Part shown: one piece after another, positions 25,940 through 32,536 of the stretch
How the letters are laid out: each line of letters begins with the position of its first letter
Numbering within the stretch: the stretch's first letter is position 1
DNA from: GCA-002282575 sp964606405
GTDB lineage: Bacteria > Pseudomonadota > Gammaproteobacteria > Thiomicrospirales > Thiomicrospiraceae
Length of the DNA stretch: 64,000 bases
Assembly: GCA_964606405.1 (NCBI GenBank)
Contig: CAZSGH010000010.1
Location: 1 to 64,000, forward strand
Reading direction: 5' to 3'
Made by a program: the position numbers and the translations under genes
Notes under the pieces: model-generated
The model's input: only the letters and a program-made list of their open reading frames with translations
The model's database searches: none
What the model was told of the DNA's origin: nothing

Positions 25940-26363
25940 ATAAAGATTTTGCTCTCACTAAAAATGCATCAATTAACGAACCGATGACCTGCTCAAACAC
26001 CGTTCCAACAGCCATTGCTAATAATGCATTATCAAACTCAAAATCTAACTTTAATGTCACACGACACGCATCATCGCCAATAGGCTCAAACAACCAAAAG
26101 CCACTTAACTGCTTAAAAGGGCCGTTTTTTAAACGCATATCAATCCGCTCATGAGCATGCAACTGATTAATTGTAGCAAACGCGACCCTAACAGGACCTT
26201 TGGCAATAATAATTTCCGCATCGACACGATTACTTTCTTGCGATAAAATGCGTGTACCGCCACACCAAGGTAAAAACTCTGGGTAAGATGCAATATCTTC
26301 AACCACCGCATAAATTTTTGCGCTACTATAGGGCATTAGCAGACTTTTATGTAACTGTCGCAC
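25929..26363 (-). CDS. ratA: RatA family START-domain protein
   Basis: The 144-residue coenzyme Q-binding/START-domain protein is homologous to E. coli RatA and yeast Coq10. The opening RQLHKSLLMPYSSAKIYAVVEDIASYPEFLPWC is diagnostic, and the C-terminal helix FEQVIGSLIDAFLVRA closes the lipid-binding pocket. A role in ubiquinone function is likely; the toxin role described in E. coli is less general. It starts at GTG 26363 and is divergent from smpB with a 33-nt gap. Confidence 0.92.
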   Translation of the reverse strand: MRQLHKSLLMPYSSAKIYAVVEDIASYPEFLPWCGGTRILSQESNRVDAEIIIAKGPVRVAFATINQLHAHERIDMRLKNGPFKQLSGFWLFEPIGDDACRVTLKLDFEFDNALLAMAVGTVFEQVIGSLIDAFLVRAKSLYGK

Positions 26364-26396
26364 TGTCCCATCCTTACTTTATAGAATAATCGAATT

Positions 26397-26882
26397 ATGA
26401 CAAAAGATAATAAAAAACAAAACACATCCGCTACGATTAGCTTGAATAAAAAGGTTTATCACGATTACAGTATCGAAGAAACCTTTGAAGCGGGTTTAGT
26501 TCTCGAAGGCTGGGAAGTTAAAAGCATCCGTGACGGACGCGTACAATTGAGAGAAAGTTATGTATTGTTTCGTAACAACGAAGCGTTCTTATTTGGTGGT
26601 CACTTCTCGCCGCTTACATCTGCATCAACCCATATTCGTCCCGATGCACAGCGCATTAGAAAACTTTTACTGCATCGTCACCAAATTAGTAAGCTATTGG
26701 GAAAAGTTCAGCAGAAAGGCTATACCTGCGTTGTGACTAAGCTTTACTGGAAAGGACCACATGTTAAAGCAGAAATCGGCTTAGCAAAAGGTAAACAAAC
26801 ACACGACAAACGTCAAAGCGAAAAAGATAAAGATTGGCAAAGAGAAAAAGCCCGAACGATTAGTCACAACTTAAAACGTTAA
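26397..26882 (+). CDS. smpB: SsrA-binding protein SmpB
   Basis: SmpB binds tmRNA and delivers it to stalled ribosomes. ISLNKKVYHDYSIEETFEAGLVLEGWEVKS, LRESYV and the basic tail (HDKRQSEKDKDWQREKARTI) are the family hallmarks. The length of 161 is normal. No clear Shine-Dalgarno is visible before ATG 26397. The ssrA gene is not in the window. A 113-nt AT-rich spacer follows, in which I see no gene. Confidence 0.97.
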   Translation: MTKDNKKQNTSATISLNKKVYHDYSIEETFEAGLVLEGWEVKSIRDGRVQLRESYVLFRNNEAFLFGGHFSPLTSASTHIRPDAQRIRKLLLHRHQISKLLGKVQQKGYTCVVTKLYWKGPHVKAEIGLAKGKQTHDKRQSEKDKDWQREKARTISHNLKR

Positions 26883-26995
26883 CATAAACCAAGACAAACA
26901 ACAAAAAGTACGCACTTGTTATTACACAAAAAAGAAAGTAAACTTACAAATAAATTGATGACTCTATAAAAAATGCAATAAAAAGGCAATTTTTA

Positions 26996-27907
26996 ATGCA
27001 ACAAACAAAACCTAAACAGTCTAGCGCCAGCGTACTGCAATCATTAAGTGATCGCAGGGTACTGCCGATGTTCCCTGCCGTTATTAATAAGTTAGACAAT
27101 GCATTAAAAGCCACATCCGTTAGTATTGATGAGGTCGTGTCTATATTATCAACGGATTTAAACACCTTTTCACGCATTATGAAGTCAGCAAGTGGCTTTC
27201 GTTATGGTTCTCAGCCTCCGAAAGATTTGGCCGAGGCTGTCATGCGTTTGGGCTTCGCTGAAACGAGAGCCTTAACATTTGCTGTCGCCTACACCAGTTC
27301 TTTTGAAAAGCCAAAAAACTTCTCTATGGCAACTTTCTGGATGCATGCATTTGTTTCTGGATTAGCCGCTAAAGAAATTTCTGCTTGGCTCTATCGCCAT
27401 AAAAAAATGCGCGTTTGCGATGGCCCGACGGCTTTTTTACTGGGACTAGCACACGAAGTTGGCTGTTTGCTTCTCGACAAGCTCAACGATGAAGACTTTG
27501 GCCACGTGGTAGACGAACTCAAAACAAGTAACGAATCACAATCGGCTTTAGAGCAAAAACGACTCGGAACAACGCATGCAGTTATCGGGGCAGCTTTACT
27601 AAAATATTGGGGTTTTACCGATAATATGGTCATGGCCGTTGCGGGGCATCACTTCCCTGGACGCCTTCCTTTGGCGCAACAACCGATTGCCGACATGGTT
27701 TTACTCGCAGAAAGCATGGCTGGTTACATGGGCTTTGATAATGGCGTTGATAAAGCGACGCCAGGTATGCTGAATTCTTTTGTTAGTGAGCGCATGCAAG
27801 TTATCGGCATGACTGAAGCAGACTTTTTGCGCATATCTGAGCGTATTAAAGATGCATTAGCAGAAGAAGACTGGATGGAACTTGCCAGCAGCACTGGGAA
27901 CCTCTAA
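26996..27907 (+). CDS. HDOD domain signalling protein
   Basis: The 303-residue protein is mostly an HDOD domain (about 15-215), a degenerate HD-type output module used in signalling. LPMFPAVINKLDNAL, DLAEAVMRLGFAETRALTF, LLGLAHEVGCLLLD and AVAGHHFPG mark it. No GGDEF, EAL or receiver domain is attached. The partner pathway is unknown. The stop codon (27905-27907) and last residues GNL lie in the hairpin of repeat copy 9. The Sel1 protein gene follows 80 nt later. Confidence 0.88.
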   Translation: MQQTKPKQSSASVLQSLSDRRVLPMFPAVINKLDNALKATSVSIDEVVSILSTDLNTFSRIMKSASGFRYGSQPPKDLAEAVMRLGFAETRALTFAVAYTSSFEKPKNFSMATFWMHAFVSGLAAKEISAWLYRHKKMRVCDGPTAFLLGLAHEVGCLLLDKLNDEDFGHVVDELKTSNESQSALEQKRLGTTHAVIGAALLKYWGFTDNMVMAVAGHHFPGRLPLAQQPIADMVLLAESMAGYMGFDNGVDKATPGMLNSFVSERMQVIGMTEADFLRISERIKDALAEEDWMELASSTGNL

Positions 27908-27937
27908 AAACAAGCGTAGCGCAGTTTTTAGAACCAT
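27896..27937 (-). repeat. Dispersed structured element, copy 9: solo terminal hairpin
   Basis: Only the terminal part is present: GGGAACCTCTAAAAAC, a GCGTAGCG core and GTTTTTAGAACC, giving an 8-bp CTAAAAAC/GTTTTTAG stem. The TAA in CTCTAAAAA is the stop codon of the HDOD gene. The rest of the element is missing, which shows the hairpin can exist alone. Confidence 0.8.
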
Positions 27938-27987
27938 CTACTCTGTTAGTTTTTTAAAGACTCTTCCTAATAGTTATTGGAAAAAAT

Positions 27988-28572
27988 ATGACTGAACTCG
28001 AAATGCTATCATCTGGATCTTTACTCGAGATGCTTTTCTTAGGTGCTGCCGAAGAAGGAGATGTCCGAGCCCAAATGACGATGGGATGGATGCACAGAAA
28101 TGGAGAAGGCATTCCTCGTGACGATATCAAAGCAGCCTTTTGGTTTGAAAAAGCTGCACAACAAGGCGATAAAGATGCTCAGTACTATTTAGGCATGATG
28201 TATCGTGAAGGTGAAGGCGTACTTCAGGACGACCGACAAGCAGCAGTATGGTTAACAAAAGCGGCTGCTCAAACCTATGGACCAGCTTCCTATCAACTTG
28301 GCCTGCTTTTCGCTTCGGGGCGTGGTGTCACACAAAATGACGAGCGGGCGGTAGCTTATTACCAAAAAGCGGCAGAAGAAGGGGAATCTGAAGCTCAACT
28401 ATTACTAGGATTAATGTACGCTAATGGACGAGGAATAAATCGTAATACTCAAAAAGCGCTTCACTGGCTACTTCTCGCTAGTGAGTCAACCAATCCTGAC
28501 ATCGCCAAACGTGCACGTCAAGCAGCAACACAAGTTGAGGCGGCTATTTTGAAGCTTAAAAACGCGACCTAG
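27988..28572 (+). CDS. Sel1-like repeat protein
   Basis: The 194-residue cytoplasmic protein (no signal peptide seen) is built of about four 36-residue Sel1-like repeats: DVRAQMTMGWMHRNGEGIPRD, DKDAQYYLGMMYREGEGV, YGPASYQLGLLFASGRGV and ESEAQLLLGLMYANGRGI. Such alpha-helical solenoids act as protein-protein adaptors. It follows the HDOD gene and may share its transcript. The partner is not evident. Confidence 0.9.
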   Translation: MTELEMLSSGSLLEMLFLGAAEEGDVRAQMTMGWMHRNGEGIPRDDIKAAFWFEKAAQQGDKDAQYYLGMMYREGEGVLQDDRQAAVWLTKAAAQTYGPASYQLGLLFASGRGVTQNDERAVAYYQKAAEEGESEAQLLLGLMYANGRGINRNTQKALHWLLLASESTNPDIAKRARQAATQVEAAILKLKNAT

Positions 28573-28603
28573 TAAAAAACATTCATTCATTAGCTAAAAC
28601 CTC

Positions 28604-28632
28604 TTGACATAGACTTAGTGAACATATAGAAT
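28604..28632 (+). promoter_or_regulatory. Near-consensus sigma70 promoter of the tRNA operon
   Basis: TTGACA (28604-28609), a 17-bp spacer and TAGAAT (28627-28632) place the transcription start about 6 nt before tRNA-Pro. This is the strength expected of a stable-RNA promoter. Confidence 0.88.
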
Positions 28633-28645
28633 ACACGGATTGATT

Positions 28646-28722
28646 CGGAATATAGCGCAGCCTGGTAGCGCACCTGTTTTGGGTACAGGTGGTCGGGGGT
28701 TCGAATCCCTCTATTCCGACCA
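28646..28722 (+). tRNA. tRNA-Pro(UGG)
   Basis: A 77-nt cloverleaf with encoded CCA. The acceptor CGGAATA pairs with TATTCCG, the anticodon loop TTTGGGT gives UGG, and the T arm contains GGTTCGAATCC. It is the first of three tRNAs. Confidence 0.97.
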
Positions 28723-28745
28723 ATAATTTCAATGATTGCAGATAC

Positions 28746-28822
28746 GCGCTCGTAGCTCAATCGGATAGAGCACTCGCCTTCTAAGCGAGCGGTTGCGGGT
28801 TCGATTCCTGCCGGGTGCGCCA
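28746..28822 (+). tRNA. tRNA-Arg(UCU)
   Basis: A 77-nt cloverleaf with encoded CCA. The acceptor GCGCTCG pairs with CGGGTGC (G-U pairs tolerated), the anticodon loop CTTCTAA gives UCU (AGA/AGG codons), and GGTTCGATTCC forms the T loop. Confidence 0.97.
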
Positions 28823-28857
28823 AGCTCCTGCTATTAAAAATCAAAAATTCTCTCTAT

Positions 28858-28934
28858 GGTGGGTATAGCTCAGTTGGTAGAGCACGGGATTGTGATTCCC
28901 GGTGTCGTGGGTTCGATCCCCATTACTCACCCCA
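28858..28934 (+). tRNA. tRNA-His(GUG)
   Basis: The cloverleaf carries the His-specific extra G at position -1 (28858) opposite discriminator C73. The acceptor GTGGGTA pairs with TACTCAC, the anticodon loop TTGTGAT gives GUG, and CCA is encoded. Confidence 0.97.
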
Positions 28935-29230
28935 TTCAAATCAAACACTTACAAATAAAATCTTCTTATTATTCCGTTTTAGGCGGAAAGTCCGCCCAAA
29001 CTATCAAAACACACTCCTCATCGTTATTATTAACTTTTTCAAAACAGTCACGATAGTAGAACATTAAATTTATTAACATTGCCACAATATATTTATGACA
29101 CCTATACCAGTTTTGCAGATGTTTTTAAATCAGCAACTAAACAAACAGAAACAAACGATAATATTGAAATTTGGTCGAACACTATTTTTTATTTATACGC
29201 GAACTCCAATTAATCTTACAGCAAAATGAT
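28935..29230. other. Non-coding spacer after the tRNA operon
   Basis: AT-rich, with no supported gene. A GGCGGA-AAG-TCCGCC hairpin at 28982-28996 lacks a T tract but may end the tRNA transcript. A stop-free plus-strand stretch at 29034-29213 (about 60 codons) has no plausible start or ribosome-binding site and may be a decayed gene remnant. Confidence 0.5.
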
Positions 29231-29268
29231 GAAATAAAAAACCGCCCTTTCGGGCGGCTTTTTATTTC
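29231..29268 (-). terminator. Bidirectional rho-independent terminator after lpd
   Basis: A CCGCCC / GGGCGG stem with a four-base loop is flanked by A and T runs. On the minus strand GGGCGG is followed by six Ts. It lies 18 nt beyond the lpd stop. Confidence 0.92.
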
Positions 29269-29285
29269 ATCGATCAAGTAAGCTC

Positions 29286-31052
29286 TTACTTCTTACGATG
29301 TTTAGGTGCAATCAAATCCGTGATTGTACCCTCTGCCATTTCAGCAGCAAAACCAAGCGTTTCTGATAACGTTGGGTGCGGGTGAATGGTAAGCGCAATG
29401 TCTGCGATATCCGCACCCATTTCGAGCGCTAATGCCGCTTCTGCAACCAACTCACCGGCATTAGTACCTGTCATCGCAGCACCTAACAGACGATGTGTTT
29501 TAGCATCAAAAATGGCTTTGGTAATACCTTCATCGCGACCAATACTCAGGCTACGTCCGCTGGCAGCCCAAGGGAACATGCCCACCTCGATATCAAAGCC
29601 TTTCTCTTTCGCTTCACGCTCCGTCATGCCTACCCATGCCACTTCAGGGTCGGTATAAGCAACCGATGGAATGCTGACCGGCGTAAATGCCGACGGCAAA
29701 CCACAAATGACTTCAGCCGCAACCTTACCTTCGTGTACCGCTTTATGCGCCAACATTGGCTGACCGATAACATCACCAATGGCGTAAATATGATCGACAT
29801 TCGTTTTCTGGCGCTGATCGGCTGGAATAAAGCCACGATCTGTCACTAGAACCCCTGCTTTATCGGCATCAATCATCGCACCATTAGGCGCACGACCAAC
29901 CGCAACCAGTACAGCATCAAAGTCTTCTTGCCATGTTTTATCGCCTTCGCCAACAAAAGTCACACTTAAAGCTTCTGGTTTGGCTTCAACCGCTGTCACT
30001 TTTGTCTTTAAGTGAATAGCTTGATACTTCGGCTTGATGCGCTTCATTAATGGACGAACCATGTCGGGGTCAGCACCAGGAATGAGCTGATCCATCAACT
30101 CTACAATGGCAATCTGACTGCCCAAAGCACCATAAACTTGCGCCATTTCGAGTCCGATAATACCGCCGCCCAAAATGAGTAAACGATTCGGAACGTTTTG
30201 CAGATTTAAAGCATCGGTCGAATCCCACACACGAGGATCGTCATGCGGAATAAACGGCAACTTAATGACGCGCGAACCCGCCGCAACAATGGCTTGTTCA
30301 AAACGAATGGTTTTAACGACACCTTCACTGTCCGTCACTGCTAGCGTATGACTGTCAACAAACTTACCAAAGCCTGTCACCACTTGAACTTTACGCTGCT
30401 TTGCCAAACCTAACAAACCCGTTGTTAGCTTTTTAATCACACCTTCTTTGAAACCGCGCATTTTATCTAAATCAACAACAGGATCTGCGAAAGTTACGCC
30501 ATGCGATGCCATTTCTTTGGTTTCGTTCATGATGTGCGCAATATGCAATAACGCCTTAGACGGAATACAGCCAACATTGAGGCAAACACCACCAATGACA
30601 GGGAATTTCTCGACCAATATCACGTTTTTACCAAGGTCGGCAGCACGGAAAGCTGCTGTGTAACCACCAGGACCACCACCTAACACTAACACTTCACAGC
30701 TCATATCTGCGCCACCAGAAACAGCAACAGCTGTCGGTGCTGGCGCAGCACTCGCTGCAACAGGGGTTGCAGGTGCGGATGCTTTTTCAGCTTCAGTCAG
30801 CTTGGCTGCACTAGAACTCGCCATCTGACCAATCACCACACCCGAATTAATCACATCGCCCATTTTGACGGTTAGCGCAGAAATCTGACCTGAATGCGGA
30901 CTCGGAATTTCCATCGTTGCTTTGTCACTTTCAAGTGTTAGCAGTGGCTGATCAATCGACACATCCTCGCCCACCGAAACCAAAATTTCAATGACGCGCA
31001 CATCTTTAAAATCACCCAAATCAGGGATTTTAATATCAATAATTTGACCCAT
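29286..31052 (-). CDS. lpdA: Dihydrolipoamide dehydrogenase (PDH E3) with N-terminal lipoyl domain
   Basis: This is the flavoprotein that re-oxidises dihydrolipoamide of the pyruvate dehydrogenase complex. An N-terminal lipoyl domain (about 1-80, lipoyl Lys44 in ESDKATMEIP) is joined by an Ala/Pro linker to the FAD domain (GGGPGG, 125-130). The redox cysteines are Cys157 and Cys162 in CLNVGCIPSK, and the C-terminal interface has catalytic His559 and Glu564 in HPHPTLSET. The length of 588 compares with about 475 for E3 without a lipoyl domain. Such fusions are known in Neisseria and related proteobacteria. It follows aceF, with repeat copy 10 between. Confidence 0.96.
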   Translation of the reverse strand: MGQIIDIKIPDLGDFKDVRVIEILVSVGEDVSIDQPLLTLESDKATMEIPSPHSGQISALTVKMGDVINSGVVIGQMASSSAAKLTEAEKASAPATPVAASAAPAPTAVAVSGGADMSCEVLVLGGGPGGYTAAFRAADLGKNVILVEKFPVIGGVCLNVGCIPSKALLHIAHIMNETKEMASHGVTFADPVVDLDKMRGFKEGVIKKLTTGLLGLAKQRKVQVVTGFGKFVDSHTLAVTDSEGVVKTIRFEQAIVAAGSRVIKLPFIPHDDPRVWDSTDALNLQNVPNRLLILGGGIIGLEMAQVYGALGSQIAIVELMDQLIPGADPDMVRPLMKRIKPKYQAIHLKTKVTAVEAKPEALSVTFVGEGDKTWQEDFDAVLVAVGRAPNGAMIDADKAGVLVTDRGFIPADQRQKTNVDHIYAIGDVIGQPMLAHKAVHEGKVAAEVICGLPSAFTPVSIPSVAYTDPEVAWVGMTEREAKEKGFDIEVGMFPWAASGRSLSIGRDEGITKAIFDAKTHRLLGAAMTGTNAGELVAEAALALEMGADIADIALTIHPHPTLSETLGFAAEMAEGTITDLIAPKHRKK

Positions 31053-31055
31053 ATA

Positions 31056-31203
31056 GAACCTATAATAACCTTAAAGGGTTGGGGGTCTGGGGGAAGGGCT
31101 ATACATAAAAAACATGTAACTCGTTAAATCTAAAACTCTTCCACCAGAAAAAACAATTTGGGAAACCTAAAAATACACGAAGTTCTATTTTTAGTGTTTC
31201 CCA
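31056..31203 (+). repeat. Dispersed structured intergenic element, copy 10
   Basis: The copy contains GAACCTATAATAACC, GGGGGTCTGGGGGAAGGG, an ACATGTAACTCG centre, CTCTTCCACCAG and a terminal hairpin with CTAAAAATA and TATTTTTAG arms around an ACGAAGT core. It ends GTTTCCC about 10 nt before the aceF stop complement. It separates aceF from lpd. Confidence 0.87.
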
Positions 31204-31213
31204 TATTCGCTCC

Positions 31214-32524
31214 TTACAACAGCAATTGACGAATATCGGTCAGCATTTGACCCAAATAAGTGGTGAATTTCACGCCTTGCGCACCATCAATCACACGATG
31301 ATCGTAAGACATCGAGAATGGCATCATCAAGCGCGGTACAAACTCAGTGCCATTCCAGACTGGTTGCATTTTGGCTTTAGAAACACCTAAAATCGCCACT
31401 TCTGGTGCATTCACAATCGGCGTAAACTGACTGCCACCAATACCACCCAAACTCGAAATCGAGAAGGTTGCACCTGACATATCCGTTGGTGACAACTTGC
31501 CATCGCGTGCCTTTTGACTCAGCTCTTTTAGTGCTTCTGCCAATTCCCATACCGATTTTTTATCAGCATCACGAATGACAGGCACCATCAAGCCATTGGG
31601 CGTATCGACAGCCACACCAATATGGTAATACTGTTTTAAAATCAGGTTTTCACCATCAGCGGACAGTGACGCATTGACGTGTGGGAATTTCTTCAGCGCG
31701 GCAATGGCAGCCTTAATAACGAAGATTAATGGCGTAACACCAACACCACGCGCTTTCGCTTGTTCTTTCAAGCCACTACGGAAAGCCTCCATTTCGCTGA
31801 TGTCGCACTCATCAAACTGCGTGACATGCGGCACATTGAGCCAGCAAGCGTGTAAATGCTTACCCGAAATTTTCTTAATGCGTGATAAGGGTTCAGAAGT
31901 AATGTCACCAAAGTCTGCAAAGTTTGGCTGTTTAATGGCAGGAATACCCATGCCACCCGATGCCCCGACAGCAGCTGCATTAGGCAATGCTTTCGCACCC
32001 GACATCACCCCTTTAACAAAGCCTTGCACATCGTCTTTGCTGATACGACCTTTAACACCTGTTCCTGTCACTTGTGACAAATCAACGCCTAACTGACGCG
32101 CAAAAGCACGAACAGAAGGACTGGCATGCGCTTTTGCACCAACAACAGGGGCATTAATAGGCTTGTCGTTTGACACAACAGCAGTAGGCGCTACCGTCGG
32201 TGCGCTTGTCGCAACAGGAGCAGCGGCCACAGCAACGGTCGGAGCAGGAGCTGCCACGGGTGCAGCTTTGGCAACCACAGCAGACTCATCAACTTCGATG
32301 TCGGCAACCAATACGCCCGTATTCACCTTATCACCAATTTTGACTTTAAGGTCAACGATTTTACCCGCCATCGACGAGGGGATTTCCATCGTTGCCTTAT
32401 CGCTTTCGAGCACAAATAAAGGATCATCAACGGCAATAACATCACCGACTTTGACCATAATTTCAATAATATCTACACTTTTAAAGTCGCCGATATCGGG
32501 CAACAACATGGGTTTAATTGACAT
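31214..32524 (-). CDS. aceF: Dihydrolipoamide acetyltransferase (PDH E2)
   Basis: This is the core acetyltransferase of pyruvate dehydrogenase. It has one lipoyl domain (about 1-76, Lys43 in ESDKATMEIP), an Ala/Pro/Val linker, a peripheral-subunit-binding domain (about 133-168, SPSVRAFARQLGVDL) and a catalytic domain with HRVIDG (His409, Asp413). The 436 residues mean one lipoyl domain instead of the three in E. coli; the extra lipoyl domain is on E3. The start is 12 nt after the aceE stop with an AAGGAGG site. Confidence 0.97.
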   Translation of the reverse strand: MSIKPMLLPDIGDFKSVDIIEIMVKVGDVIAVDDPLFVLESDKATMEIPSSMAGKIVDLKVKIGDKVNTGVLVADIEVDESAVVAKAAPVAAPAPTVAVAAAPVATSAPTVAPTAVVSNDKPINAPVVGAKAHASPSVRAFARQLGVDLSQVTGTGVKGRISKDDVQGFVKGVMSGAKALPNAAAVGASGGMGIPAIKQPNFADFGDITSEPLSRIKKISGKHLHACWLNVPHVTQFDECDISEMEAFRSGLKEQAKARGVGVTPLIFVIKAAIAALKKFPHVNASLSADGENLILKQYYHIGVAVDTPNGLMVPVIRDADKKSVWELAEALKELSQKARDGKLSPTDMSGATFSISSLGGIGGSQFTPIVNAPEVAILGVSKAKMQPVWNGTEFVPRLMMPFSMSYDHRVIDGAQGVKFTTYLGQMLTDIRQLLL

Positions 32525-32536
32525 GATGCGCCCTCC

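Noticed and set aside
28590..28844. Minus-strand open frame across two tRNAs
   Set aside because: It is the antisense of tRNA-Pro and tRNA-Arg and has no coding support.
28856..29056. Short plus-strand open frame beginning MVGIAQLVEHG
   Set aside because: It is a translation of tRNA-His; this peptide pattern is a familiar artefact of tRNA genes.
29034..29213. Stop-free stretch of about 60 codons after the tRNA operon
   Set aside because: No start codon or ribosome-binding site, AT-rich composition, no recognised family; at most a gene remnant.
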